Shown: positions 41,991 to 54,245 of the stretch, piece after piece
Numbering within the stretch: position 1 is the stretch's first letter
How the letters are laid out: each line of letters begins with the position of its first letter
Notes under the pieces: generated by a model
Told to the model about the DNA's origin: nothing
The model's database searches: none
The model's input: only the letters and a program-made list of their open reading frames with translations
Translations under genes and position numbers: made by a program
Source: Agarophyton chilense
Lineage: Eukaryota > Rhodophyta > Florideophyceae > Gracilariales > Gracilariaceae
NCBI GenBank assembly: GCA_030374765.1
Contig: JARGXX010000056.1
Location: forward strand, 1-58,076
Reading direction: 5' to 3'
Length of the DNA: 58,076 bases

Positions 41991-43624
41991 AGGGTTATCT
42001 ATTTCTGTTTGAAATCTGGTTGAATTCACCCAGAACAAATAACTTAAAAAGAAAGCAATTGCTCAGTAGCTCAAAACATTTTTTGTTCCATTTTTAATGC
42101 ACACCACTTCTCTATTACTTGAAAGTGACTTTGTCAGTCGTCGGAATCTATTGAACACCTTTTTTCTGTATATCACAAGAAGTCCTTACTCTTTATGTGT
42201 ACATGTTATTGATGAATTACAATAACTCTCTCAAAAGAAGGCTGGTTGTGTTCCAAACGATGACGTGACTAAGACAACATATGCTTGTTTCAGGCTTGCA
42301 AACGGGGTGACGATGAGTTTCAGACATAGCTTTTGAAGTCAGAAACTGAACTTTGAGTCAAAACATCTGTTGTGAGGCACATATGCAATACCGTTTACCG
42401 ATAGACTTGTGCACTTTGCATAAAAACACAAAAAACTTGAGATGAACTATGATGATGGTGACAAAGAATGCCAGGAATTGAGAAATGAAAACTGAGAAGT
42501 AGCAATTGCGATTTCTCTAAATGCTGGTACACTATCAAGTAGTGTGTCATATATGACGTTCAATACTGCCAGGCGGAGCGGTCACAAAGATGTTCGATCT
42601 TTTCCTCAAGAGAGTAAATCAGCAAATGGAGATCCTAAAGCTAACAGCATAACATCAGTCGTCCAGCAATCTCAAGAAGTTTTGCATGAACTTTGAATCC
42701 GAATATGATACCCACACGGTGCTCGAAGCCCACGAATTACACACATCTTTGTCAGGTGTTGTAAGTGATCTACATATTTTCTCACATATAGCTTCGTATG
42801 CAACATATGGACGGCCCAAAAGCCCAGACTGGCGTCCTTTCGTATAAATGGCTTGTCCTTTAAGACATCATAAGAAAAGCTTTGTTTTTGGTGGCCGACT
42901 ACACACCCACCATTGGGACCTTCTCTAAAAGTCATTACTCATCTGCTAACCTTTTCCTTCCATACCGCCGATTTTCGGCCATGGCAGTAGGGAAAGATTT
43001 GCATTCTCGTCTTTTCTAAATTCCATCCAGTCTCAAACCTGCTAACGCCTTTTCTGGACTCAATAAGGTGACCGTTCATTTTTAATAGAGGTATTTGAAG
43101 CATTTTTTCGTGGTCAAACACGTGATTCCGTCTTCTTCTAACTTAAACCACAGTATTACAATTTCAGGTGTCCTCCATTCCTTAATGTTCCTTTTCAAAT
43201 TTTCAAGCATGAGATTAGAAGACCCGATCCTTATCTGAATACAAAATGACTATATTCAAGCTTTACCTACTTCTGGCTCAGTATTTAAAGCCGCAAACAC
43301 GTCGATGTTATGTGATTTCCCACACCAAATTCTTTGAGTTCATTCAAAGTCTTTCTTTCTATGCACAAGAGCTTGATCAGAGACTTGTAAATTATATTGA
43401 AGATTCATACAACAAAACCTGTCCACCCCCGGATAGAAAAAAGAGATGACAAATATACTCTACCACATGTAACTTGTTTTTCAAGACTGCTCCCTTGTTG
43501 AAACTTTACGAAAAGATCAAATAGAGCGTGAAAACGTATCATGTCCCACAAACCTTTTGTACCCCTCTCTCGTCACTTTCTACTGGAGTTTGGAGCTCAA
43601 GAAGAAGTACATAGACATCATGAC

Positions 43625-43786
43625 TGTAAGAGTAGGCTCTTACTAAACGTTAAATCACTTTTAATACTTTGAGCCTGGCTCTCCTCTTTGATTGAATCTT
43701 CTACCGGTTCTACCCTTATATACTCGTAGAAATAGTATTTGAATGTTTACACTTGGTTCGAACATTCTCTCGTGGGTATTTGTTCA
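43625..43786 (-). repeat. Solo LTR of gypsy B family (162 bp)
   Basis: It has the same length and ends as 10274-10435 (TGTAAGAG ... TTTGTTCA on the plus strand). It is flanked by ATGAC (43620-43624) and ATTAC (43787-43791), a 5-bp target duplication with one change. There is no internal element sequence on either side, so this is the product of LTR-LTR recombination. The right flank equals that of gypsy B's 5' LTR, so both descend from one insertion carried by the duplicated segment. Confidence 0.85.
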
Positions 43787-45026
43787 ATTACCAATACGAA
43801 AGGTGGCCATGAAATATTTTTAATACAATGACATATGTATAGAGTTGAACTTGGCGTACAGCGCACACCCACTAGCCTAAGTAGTGTTTGACATCATCAA
43901 AATTGATTTTACACTCTTATTTGACATCCATCTTTTGATAATAGGGTCTTTAACTTCAGAAGGCATCAAAATTGCTTAAGGCGAAATCTGGTGCGAAATA
44001 AGTTACTTTGAATAATGATTTCGCTATGGAATCTTTTCGTTCATCTCACACTCTACCACAGAACCAGAGGAAAATATTCAATAGGTCAAGCAGCCTTTAT
44101 CTGCAGAGCAGAAAAGAAGCACCACAATACTTTGGTCTACTTGGGTCACTTAGTTTTCCTTTTTCCTTCTTAAAGAAGCGTTCCACTCTTTTTGCGAACG
44201 TGTTTGTGTCAAAAGTATTTATCTGAAAGTGATAGCATCGGTCTCGTATCAAAACGTGTGCACTATAAGTTTTGTATTAAAGAACAATGTTTTTATCTCA
44301 GCTCTCTGATTTGGATGTCTCACTTATTATTCAAGTGATCTAGAGCTATATACAATATAAGTTTTCTATCCATATAAAACTGCCGACATATGTATCAACA
44401 ACACTAAGAGCATAAAAATAGAAATAAAACATGCAACTAACGCAACTCTTCAACATATTACATCATCAGTAGCGAAGGATCAAGTAGCCTCTGTTTTTCT
44501 TACTGCACGGACCTTGGGCAACCAACAGCTCACTTCGATACTATGCTATGAATAGACGATCGTTCCCGTACAAAATCCAATAAAGTCTCGCATAGAACGA
44601 GCTTGTATATATCAACCCTACAATAGGTTCCAATCTTGTGGTTTACTGAGATCGATACGCCATCCGACGCACAGCTCATTTCTTTTGAAACTGGGTGGAA
44701 CCACGCTTTCTAGTGGTAGAAGCGCATTTGGGTTGAGGTTGGCGGTTGCTAACACAACATGCTCCTGTGCAAGTCCTTTTCAGCTGAGATACGAACTCCC
44801 TATGCCCTTGCCGCTTCAGAGTCAAACTATGACAATGTTTGGAAGCGTGAAGTGGTACTGGCTCCCCAAACCTTTCAATAGTTTTTATTGAGTTCCGAAT
44901 AGGAGTAATGGCATCTATAATAGCAACAGAAATCGATAACAAACATTTTTGGAAGTATTCGAGGATATCCAAATTCAATACAACGACGCTTTTATTTTCT
45001 ACACGAGGAACTTTTGAAACACATGT

Positions 45027-45393
45027 TATGAGAACGATCATTGATGTAAGTCGATCGTTTACAAATACGCCCGCTCAATGCTTTGTATTTGAATACTTAA
45101 TTGTCGTTGCTATGAGTATGAGAACGATCATTGATGGAAGTCGATCGTCTACAAATACGCCCGCTCAATGCTTTGTATTTGAACACTTAATTGTCGTTGC
45201 TATGAGTCATCATTCGTACCACATGGAAACCTCTTATATCATGTATTACGCCCGTTAATTATGTTGTAATGTACTCTATTTATACATCTATGTACCTCAT
45301 GTTTGTAAACATCTGCGACCGCGGCGCCGCTATTGTGTACTCTGTCCTACACTGTGTGTACCTAGTTCTACACCGCAAGTCTAATCATTCTTA
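45027..45393 (+). repeat. Copia B 5' LTR with 90-bp internal duplication (367 bp)
   Basis: Positions 45027-45116 repeat as 45117-45206 (both start TATGAGAACGATCATTGATG and end GTTGCTATGAG). From 45117 on it matches the 279-bp 3' LTR with scattered differences. A TATA-like CTATTTATAC lies near 45276. Confidence 0.9.
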
Positions 45394-45394
45394 G

Positions 45395-45410
45395 TTATGG
45401 GCCCAGCGCG
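45395..45410 (+). other. Copia B primer-binding site (tRNA-iMet half-molecule type)
   Basis: One base after the LTR the sequence is TTATGGGCCCAGCGCG, complementary to the anticodon arm of initiator tRNA-Met, as in Drosophila copia and in copia A of this window. The gag ATG (45397) lies inside this site. Confidence 0.8.
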
Positions 45411-46149
45411 CCAGTCCAATCTGCCGTCCCGGCCCAAGTTCTCCTGGGATGCCAAGTCTCCTCCATGGACTGATGGCAAAGGTGACCAGGAAGAATATCG
45501 TGATGCTGTGAAGCTCTGGCAAACGTTTCATAACGCACTACCAGCTTCGAACAGCAACAAGATTCCAATTGCACTTCAGGCTATATGTCTTAAGTCGCAA
45601 CTGTATGGCCGTGCAAAGGACCTCTGCTCCGGAATTGCTGATGGCCAGTTGACGGAAGATGGCGCTGTGGATCATATGGTAGGAAAAATTTACCAGAAGG
45701 ACGCTCTCTCTGTAGTCAGTGAGGCCTATCGCGATTTCAATTAACTCTGGAATACTCGTAGAGGCAACACAAAGACTATGAAGAACTTCGAATCCCGTTT
45801 CTCCGCGCAAGTTGCAAAGTTCAACTCCATCTCTGCAACGACTAAGCTTCCAGAGTGTATTACGGTGCTAATGCTGCTATCCAACTCTGCAATTGACGAC
45901 TCTCAGCGGGTCTCTGTCATGGCAGCAGCTGCACCTTCCGATGAGAACCTGAATTCTCAATCGTCGAATGATGAGTTTCTGAGCTCTATCACGTATCAGT
46001 CAGTGGCCTCGGTAATAAAGCAGTGCGACAAGACTTCGCATGCCCTGAGTGGTACTGTACCGCTTACTGCTAGTTCTGCTGGCACCACGCAACACCGCGA
46101 ACAACATCGCTATAGCAAGAACAGTTCTGGTTACCGTTACAAAGGATAG
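45397..46149 (+). pseudogene. Copia B gag
   Basis: It starts at the ATG in the primer-binding site (MGPARQSNLPSRPKFSWDAK). It is open to a TAA at 45742, then resumes in the same frame (LWNTRRGNTKTMKNFESRFS) to a TAG at 46147. The acidic DGKGDQEEYRDAVKLWQTFH and the later ESRFSAQVAKFNSI resemble copia-type capsid helices. The zinc knuckle lies just after the second stop (C-DI-C-GKYGHWKRNH, 46171). Both stops are one C-to-T step from CAA or CAG. Confidence 0.8.
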
Positions 46150-46158
46150 TCTCCTTCA

Positions 46159-49100
46159 ATGAAATATCCTTGTGACATATGCGGCAAATACGGTCATTGG
46201 AAACGTAACCATAACCCTGACGGCTCACTACCTCATCATGTCAAGTCGTTCGATGCACCAGCTACATCATCTGCTTCGCGAGCTCCTGGATCGCGCCCTG
46301 ACCATGATCAAGAAAGGAGAGACAAGTCGCAAAGGAAGACAGTGTCGTTTAATATGGAAACTCTGACTAGTTCATCAGCTAGTACCGGCAAGTCACCTGT
46401 CGAAGTTGGACCTCTACTTGACGACGGAGCACCGTACTCTGCAATTGGCCTTATCGAACTGAATCTACTTGCTGACCATATAGGGATATCGCCCAATCCC
46501 AAGCTCGATGCTATTACCAAAGCACTCGATGGACATACACATTGGCAGTATGGAGTCGGTGAACACTCCAGTCCGGCACGCTGCATCCTAGGATCTATTG
46601 TCATCACTGCGACATCTGACCAAGGTAGACCAGTCCGTATCACCCACCTTGTCCTGGATGGATCTTCTCAGTGGGTCATAGGAAAAAATGTAACTCGCAA
46701 GGCCAACATCGAGCATATTGGAAGAAATGCATTGGTCTTCCTGGCTGATGGTCATAGAGACCATATATCTATAATCAATGAAAGTTTCTTAAGCTACATA
46801 GCTCTAGATCGGTTTACCTCTCATTGTAACAATGGTTCTACACTGTCATGCCTCTCAGCAGTCACTCTCGATAGTGCACCATGGCTTGAGGTCAAGAAGA
46901 TTATAGACAAAGTCCACAAGCACGTTTGTGGTCATGCAAGCTATACAGACTACAAGCTCCTCCTCGAGAGAAACGGATTTTGGAATGAAACCATAGCTTC
47001 CTATCTCACGGACATGGTCAATCGCTGCACGGCTTGTCGGAGCACATCGGTCCCGCAGCCCAGTCGTAAGGTTTCAATCAGTTCTCTGTCAAAGAAATTC
47101 AACGAGGTTCTCTGTGTTGATCATCTCTATCTCGATGAAATACTACTAATGCATCTGATGGATCTCATCACACGATATTCGAGCGTCTATGCAGTTACCT
47201 CGACAAATCTCTCAGAAGCTGTTGTTGGCTTTGAAGCTTCATGGGTATCACAATTCTGGTACCCTGACTCTATTCGTGCAGACAAGGCATTCCAAATAGG
47301 GGCATTCAAGAACTACACCAAGAAGCTTGGAATCCCAATTCACCCAGTGCCTCCTGGTAGGCACTCCAAGAATGCAATAGAGTCTAAACACAGCATCATC
47401 CGTAGCGTCTTTATTCGTCTAAAAGAAGCTGCTGGCGCAGACTTCGATCCAAAGCTCGCAGCATACAAGGCTGTGTCAATCTCAAATGACCTCTATGGCA
47501 ACGACACTATGTCTGCATTCGAACTAGCCAAAGGCTTTTCTAGCCCTATCGTTGCAAAGCCTATCGAAACTGTAATCCCGGATGATGTGCTCAATGCTCG
47601 TGACCAGCTTAAAGCTCGTCGCAAACTGGCGCTTATCTTGCGCTCGAAGGCAGTGACCGAAGTGCCAATTGCAGCTGGTGATCTGATAGAAGTATACCAA
47701 AAGAAAGAATTTGAGAAGAGAGGAAAATGGTCCGATCCCAAACCGGTCCTCTCTATCAACCAGCATGCACGTTCAGTGACTGTATCAGGACGCAAAAATC
47801 GAGAAATCACTGTTGCATTTGAAGATACTCGCCCAGCGCTGCCTCAAGAAAGCTTCGCCCAACTAGTACAAGATGGTATTGACTCGATATCCGAGAGTTC
47901 AAGTGACCATTGTACTGCTTTAAAGGCACAGGCTGAAATGAACACAGATGTCAACTTTGAATGCTCTGTACCAAGTGACACTGCTGTTGACTTATCTCAA
48001 GGTTCGTCTGATATCAACACACCTGTTGATGCACCTGTTGATGGTGACTTCTCTACTGAATCCTCAAACGTTGAACCCTGTGTAGGAGACAATATCTCTG
48101 TTCTCTGGCCCCTTGAAGAACAATTCTTCCCTGGCACTGTCCACTCGGCAACAGAAGATGGTCGTCTAAACATACACTATGATGATGGGGATGTAGAACA
48201 ACTTGAAATGGAGAAGGAGGTATGGAAGTTTACTGAAACACTCCCAGCCAGTTCTGGTACATTGGCACAACTGGAAGTCACAAGCACTGAGAACTCAGTC
48301 CTAGATTCGATTCTTGACCATTTTGGGAACAAACCATTTCTAAGGCACCACGCACAAGGGTTTGACCAATACCCTTTAGTCAACGCCTACAATGCAGAGG
48401 AAGATACATTTCTCAAGACTGTTCGCCCGGTCACACACGAAGAAGTCCCTCCGAACTCCAATGTTATCAGCAGTCACACCTTATACAAAGTGAAGACTAA
48501 TGATGACGGGTCTCTCAAGCTTAAAGCACGTATTGCACCACATGGGAACGAGGACGATTTGAAGAACGTCTTGAGCAAAGACTGTACCACATGCCCACCC
48601 ACAGGACTTCGGATCCTCGAATCAATTGCATCTCTATTCGGCTGGATAATCCACAGGGCTGATGTGAAGGCTGCGTTTCTGCAGACAGGGGAGGTTCAAA
48701 GAAACGTCTATGTTCGCCCATTCAAAGAAAGCCAAATGAAATCGACTCATCTTTGGCTACTTCGGACAGCTGCCTACGGCCTTGTCAATGCAAATGCCAA
48801 GTGGCAGAACCAGTCCGATAATGTTATGTTTGACATTGGACTCAAGCAGTCGACCCATGTTCCTCAGCTTTTCTTCCAGAAAGAAAACGGAAGGCTGGTA
48901 TTAATTTTTGCTAAAATAGTTGACGACTTGAAAGCTGCAGGCGATGGCGACAGTGTGAAACGCTTCATGGAGGAGTTTGACAGACGATTCAAGTTTGGTG
49001 ATGTGATGCAAGGACCAGGCAAACTCCGATTCTTTGGCATCAACACTGTTCAAAATGGCGACTTTACCATTGAGACAGATGCGGACGATAAGATGAACTC

Positions 49101-49914
49101 TGTATCTGAGTATCCGTTTTCTAGGCAACGCCGCAAGCATTTTGATGAGCCACTCAATCAGCTTGAAAAGTCTGTGTTTGCCTCCACAAATAGTTCACTT
49201 GGATGGATCAGAACTGCGGCTTCACCATTTTGCTCATTCTATGCCAGCTACCTGCAGCAAAAAGCCCCTGATCTAAAAGTGTGTCATCTTGTTGAACAAG
49301 TGAATATAGTTCGCAAGCTGAAGAAGCTCGGAACAACTATTGCTTACCCTAGACCAACAGAAAAAAATCAGTATGAACTCAGCATTCTATTGTTTTCAGA
49401 TGCGTCACGGACAGATGAATGTGGCCAACTTGGAGTTCTAACCGGTTTGCTTATCGTTGAGATGAAGAACAACTCGATTTAACATTCCATATCGTGTTTG
49501 TCTCACAAGTCAAAGCGCCCGGTCAAAAGCATACCTGCTGCAGAGATGTTTGCTGCCTCGGAAGGGATTGATGAAGGAAAGACAATCTCTAAGGCATACT
49601 CGGAGCTTCTTGGCATGGAAATCAAGTTTAGACTTGCTGTGGACTCTAAGGACTTGTTTACTTCACTATCGACACAGAAGAATTCTATCGACAAATCGAT
49701 TCGTGGTGATGTTAGCTGCGTCCGTTTTGAATTTCAGACTGGTGCTGTTGATAAGATATCGTGGGTGCCCGGTCATTCCAACCTGGCAGATCCGCTTACC
49801 AAGAAAGACAGCTCTCTGACAGATGCTCTTCAACTGAGTCTGTTCACTGACAGACTTCGCTTCGATTTCCAGGACATTGCTGAGACGAAGCATTCGAAGA
49901 AAAACTTTGGCTGA
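46159..49914 (+). pseudogene. Copia B zinc knuckle-protease-integrase-RT-RNase H
   Basis: The main block is 1107 codons, 46159-49482, and continues in frame after one TAA to 49914. It has the zinc knuckle CDICGKYGHWKRNH, a protease-like DDGAPYSAIG (the usual D-S/T-G is D-D-G), and an integrase with H-x-C/C-x-x-C (MVNRCTACRS), Asp in VDHLYLDE, Asp in SIRADKAFQ and Glu in GRHSKNAIESKHS. RT has LKARIAPHGN, HRADVKAAFLQTGEV and IVDD in place of YVDD (FAKIVDDLKAAG). RNase H has LLFSDASRTDE, then after the stop SHKSKRPVKSIPAAEMFAAS and HSNLADPLTKKDS. This is a divergent copia lineage, related to the relicts in the spacers. Confidence 0.9.
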
Positions 49915-49925
49915 AAGAAGAGGAA

Positions 49926-50204
49926 TATGAAAACGATCATTGATGGAAGTCGATCGTCTACAAATACGCCCGCTCAATGTTTTGTATTTGAACACTTAAT
50001 TGTCGTTTCTATGAGTCATCAATCATACCACATGGCAACCTCTTATATCATGTATTACGCCTGTTAATTATGTTGTAATTTACTCTATTTATACATCTAT
50101 GTACCTCATGTTTGTAAACATCTGCGACCTCGGCTCGCAGCTATTGTGTACTCTGTCCTACACTGTGTGTACCTAGTTCTACACCGCAAGTCTAATCATT
50201 CTTA
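49926..50204 (+). repeat. Copia B 3' LTR (279 bp)
   Basis: It begins TATGAAAACGATC and ends CATTCTTA, and is followed by the CATGT target duplication. It lacks the 90-bp duplication of the 5' LTR. The two LTRs differ at several sites, so the insertion is not brand new. Confidence 0.92.
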
Positions 50205-50814
50205 CATGTCCTGACACCGTTCAAAGAGAACACAAACTTCTCATAGAATAACTCTTGTATATCACCCCGCTTCTTGAGATACACTCTAGCCTAGTTGCGT
50301 TCGTTGCAATATTCATATATGATCACGTAGAACAGATACAAGATCAACCACATATTGCAAAAGACGTTCACATAGTGTCATGAGAACCCATTGAACCTGA
50401 AATGTTCATCGGAAGGTGCAGAGTGCATGCGGCTTGTATTTCGTGAGAATAATCTTTCTCATATGGAATACAGTGATGGCTACTTCGCGGCATTCGTGGA
50501 AAGTTGCATTTCTACAAGAGGTGTTTTGTTCACAAAAACTGGAAAGGGATGCAAACACAAGTAACGGGATGTGAAGAAATAAGGAAAAGAAGAGTGAGTT
50601 GGAGGTATACAAGGGCGGATGACGAGGGGCGCGAGTAACGGACGGGGAAAGGGGGTGAACACGAAAACAGTTTTTTTTCTTTACGTTTTGGTGATGGGAG
50701 ATTGAAAAAGGAAGGCACTGGGGTAGTTGGGAAGAAGGTTAATGTACCCTTTTTGCAGACCCAAATAAAAGGAAGGTTGGAAAGGGAGAAAGGTAAGAAA
50801 GAGCGAGAAGCAAA

Positions 50815-50934
50815 ACATTCGGCACTGGGGATTCCAGACCGATCCCTCATGTCAGTACTAGCCCAGCTCGGAGTCACTTAGCTTCGCAGTTCGGGATGGG
50901 ATGCGGCGCATGTCAACTCGATGTGGCCGAATGT
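50815..50934 (-). rRNA. 5S ribosomal RNA, type A, unit 4
   Basis: 120 nt, same sequence as the other three type A genes even though flanking DNA in unit 4 has diverged. Confidence 0.93.
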
Positions 50935-51276
50935 GGCAATCAGTGCTACGCCGTAGCACCTCATTCCACACGCAACAAAAACAGCGGCTCCCCCCTGCCG
51001 CCCACGCCTGAGCAAAATGATGCCTCAAACACCCCAAGTGCGCTCCCTGTCTCATCACCACATTTGTCGCCTCCATCTCGGCGCTAGTGCGTCGTCCTTT
51101 TTGGCAACTGCACATTGTCCCCAAACAAGCAGCTAATCCATCATCTTTCAGCGCAAGTACTGCAAAGAGGACAGTGCAGCACATCAATCCGTTGGGAATA
51201 CTTGGATCTTCTCCCACAAGCTTCTCCTCTCCCATGTGTGCCTGGAAACATACTTGATCACTCTTGCATTCTTGCA

Positions 51277-51336
51277 GTGCAGAAATGCCGAGTGCAGAAA
51301 TGCCGAGTGCAGAAATGCCGAGTGCAGAAATGCCGA
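51277..51336. repeat. 15-bp tandem repeat, 4 copies, unit 4
   Basis: Four copies of GTGCAGAAATGCCGA, the longest array of the four units. Confidence 0.9.
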
Positions 51337-52686
51337 CCAAAGCTTGAATTGAAGTACCATGGGGATGCCGCTCTCCCCGACGATGTGCGCGACACTTTTC
51401 GAGTGCTGCCCACTTCAGTGTCGAGTGCTCCCCACTTCGGTGGTGCGTCAGAAGCAAATCGTACCGTTGAGCCATGGTTCCATCTGAAATGTAGAAAACA
51501 TGAACTGCGGGTGCTTCAAATTTGCTGCTTCAAACATCTCCGTCCTCCTGACACCTTCGTACCGCAGGCTCTACCCACGTCCTACGACCCTTTCCGGGGG
51601 CTACGGTTGCCGCCGATGTTTTTGTTGGGTGCGCTGTCCACATTTCATTGGCTGGCTTACCTTCGTGCGTAAGCCCCGTTCTCCACCAATCGCTGCAAAC
51701 CAATTGCTTCTTGTCGTTGTTCCCCTCCTCTTTATCCAAGCTCTCGCATTCGGCAAGTCTTTCTACTTGTCTTCAAGCACATTCACATTCAACCCGCGCA
51801 GTAACATTGGAGCTTAACGCTACGCGTGAGTTTGTGAATGACGCGATGCAGTCGGGCAGCCCAGGCTTAGATTTTGCAAACCCCTCTGAGCATCTGTCAC
51901 GGCTGCTGGCGTGTTGATTTGCAGAGCGCCGAAATCGCTTGCGAGGCCAAGAAAACACGCCTCGGGTGAGACTCTCCGGATTTGTCTACGCCTTCCATCG
52001 CTTGGCGAAGCGATCAATTGTTGACGCACTGACTCTCGAAGACGTCGCCCAAACGCTACATGTCGCGGAGTGCGAACCCCAACCCCATTGGAACTCAATC
52101 GGCGCGATTGGCGGCGTCTGACAATGTGAGGCAGGACGGAACGACTTATCATACCAGCCGGTCTACGTATGCTTTTGTCCGAAGTAGACAAGTTTCGACG
52201 TGATCGGATATTTCTGCGTCTATTTCTCTGTGTGGGTTGGGTTTCAGCCCTCTCGGGCACCTCTGGCCTGTAAAAGCCAAACACATCGTGGGACGCCAGA
52301 AACATCTTTCAAGCGCAGAACAGATCGGGGGGCTGGAAAGGAAAGCGCACCAGTCGAACACAACCACTGTAGGGCAGGCGGTAGTCAAGTGGTGCAGCCA
52401 ATCAAGTACACACAATTTGGAATCTGGTAGCGTGAAGATAACCGAAAGCACAACTGCAAACGCCAAGCAGCAAAGAAAAGCAGCAGCCGGGACAACCCAA
52501 AAAGCAATGAACAGAACAGCGACACCGCAAACACGATACACAAAAGCGGTCACGCGCAGCGTAACGAAGGCGGAGGGATGTTGAATACGAGCGAGGCAAA
52601 TTGGAGAAGCTGAGAGAGAAGGAGGCGAGGAGAGAGCGGATGGGGTGAGATGGGGGAGACAACGGAGGAAAGCGCTCTGTGTGCAG

Positions 52687-52695
52687 TATAAATAG
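52687..52695 (+). promoter_or_regulatory. TATA box upstream of small ORF, unit 4
   Basis: TATAAATAG, same context as units 2 and 3. Confidence 0.45.
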
Positions 52696-52793
52696 GTGAC
52701 GAAACGTTGGGTTGGGGGAGACGTGGGCCGCAGAGAGCGGCGAGGAGCGTATTACGTGTCGCAAGTGCTCCGTGGTGTGCGAGGACGACGAGT

Positions 52794-52976
52794 ATGGAGA
52801 GTGAAGTGTCAGGATGTGCGTCATTTCAGTGTTCATTACACACCTCCCCGATGTGTAAAAAGCGCTGCAAATTGTCGTGGCTAATCGTTGCGAAAGTTGG
52901 CTATGGATGTTCGGAGATCGCAAAGCAAGAGAGGGCTTCGAGAACGAGTGATTTCAAATCGAGTTTCTTTCTATAG
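52794..52976 (+). CDS. Hypothetical small cysteine-rich ORF, unit 4
   Basis: 60 codons; one residue differs from units 2 and 3 (ASFQCSLH for ASFKCSLH). Unknown function, weak support. Confidence 0.25.
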   Translation: MESEVSGCASFQCSLHTSPMCKKRCKLSWLIVAKVGYGCSEIAKQERASRTSDFKSSFFL

Positions 52977-53254
52977 TGAACCGGGGCATCGGTTCACAAC
53001 AGTTTCACAAGCACTTGCTTCAAGCATGATCACACAGCATAATGCGACATGTTACGCGCTCCGATCGGCTTCAATACAAGATTGCATCTGCACATGATGA
53101 GACTGTCTGTTGGGAGGATGTTTCTGCTTTCCCGTGGGTGCCGATGGCAGGCACGAAGTCGGACAGTATTACGCTGTTGATATTGGCTGGCGCACGGGTG
53201 CTCTGCCATCATTTGCCACAGTGGTCAAATCGTTGTATCACACACGCCGCCCTC

Positions 53255-53374
53255 ACACTCGGCCACATCGAGCTGACATGTGCCGCATCCCATCCCGAAC
53301 TGCGAAGCTAAATCTCTCTGAGCTGGGCTAGTACATACATGAGGGATCCGTCTGGAACATCTAGTGCTGAGTGT
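53255..53374 (+). rRNA. 5S ribosomal RNA, type B, unit 4
   Basis: It is as the other type B genes but with two base changes near its 3' end (GGAACATCTAG where units 1-3 have GGAACCCCTAG), in the helix next to the terminal stem. The terminal helix and T-run are kept. The extra changes hint that type B is less constrained than type A. Confidence 0.85.
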
Positions 53375-54143
53375 TTTTTTGTTTCTTGCTCCCTCCAACT
53401 ATGTTGCTCCTGCGACGTAGCCACGCTGTGTGTCAATGACACGCTCTATGCGCTGTTGCGTTATATCTTTTTCATCATGTCGCTCACTGCGCGTTATGCG
53501 CATACTACACCTTCGTGGGCAAACAACAGGTACACTACAAGGAACTTGAGCGTCTTGAATAGGGTGGCGCGCCCTGCGATGGATGTCAGCAACCGAAACG
53601 GCACGCTTTGGCTCATAGCTTCTGGGGCGCACACGTCGTGCGTGGAAGCAATTACGGCCGCGTTCGGCTGTTCGAATCGCTTTGCTTTGCAAATCCCACA
53701 AAGAAAGAGGTGGACCGAACAATGTCTTGTTTTTGGTGAGCGCTTGAGCAATTATCTGTTGGTTAGTGCGTTCCAGGTGTACATGCCAAGGTACGACACC
53801 AACCAGGGCGAGAACGAAGGTCTGCCTATGGAGGCGCTGGCGGGAACACTGTGGTAGGGCTGGCTTCCCCTAACATGAACTAGGCACCGTAGTTGGCGCG
53901 ACGGCAAACATCTGACCCAGCCTGAAAAACTCGACCATGAGCAAACCTAAACACTAAATTCGAAACCAAAGAGATCACAAGCCTGACGGCGCTGGCTGAG
54001 TGTCTGACCTCTTCCGCTTGCGCTGCGAAGGTGCGAAGGTGCGAAGGGCAAGGCCTAACCCTCCTTTGCAGTTGTGCAAAAAATCACACGCAGTCTTACA
54101 CAATGAGCTCGCCCAGCGCGAGCTCGCAGAACGCAGCGTGTCT

Positions 54144-54245
54144 CTCACGTTGCATCTCACGTCGCATCTCACGTCGCATCTCACGCCGCATCTCACGCCG
54201 CATCTCACGCCGCATCTCACGCCGCATCTCACGTCGCATCTCACG
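54144..54245. repeat. 12-bp minisatellite, unit 4
   Basis: Same copy number and variant order as units 1-3. Confidence 0.93.

Larger units (their letters stand above)
38890..43624. other. Inter-unit spacer, first copy
   Basis: This is a 4.7-kb AT-richer interval between unit 3 and the solo LTR. It contains decayed copia integrase pieces (38990-39780 and 41825-41990), a short ORF (40036-40260), a GC-rich hairpin-prone stretch (40690-40870), and a possible non-LTR-like element (41018-41373). Its first 1.3 kb recurs after unit 4. From 42000 to 43600 I see only short ORFs of 60-87 codons (42935-42672 minus, 43246-43449 plus) with no recognisable family; nothing there is supportable as a gene. 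Confidence 0.6.
45027..50204 (+). mobile_element. Ty1/copia retrotransposon B, nearly intact, three nonsense codons
   Basis: LTRs at 45027-45393 and 49926-50204 are flanked by CATGT on both sides (45022-45026 and 50205-50209). The empty site is visible in unit 2 at about 24440. The LTR begins TATGAGAACG and ends CATTCTTA, so termini are TA...TA, not TG...CA. The primer-binding site is at 45395. A single reading frame from 45397 to 49914 encodes Gag-Pol with stops only at 45742 (TAA), 46147 (TAG) and 49480 (TAA) and no frameshift. A purine-rich tract (GAAAGAAGAGGAA) precedes the 3' LTR. Confidence 0.94.

Noticed and set aside
45742..49482. In-frame TAA/TAG in copia B considered as evidence of an alternative genetic code
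   Set aside because: TAA, TAG and TGA also act as lesions in the other elements and the pseudokinase ends at TAG. Ordinary nonsense mutation explains them.
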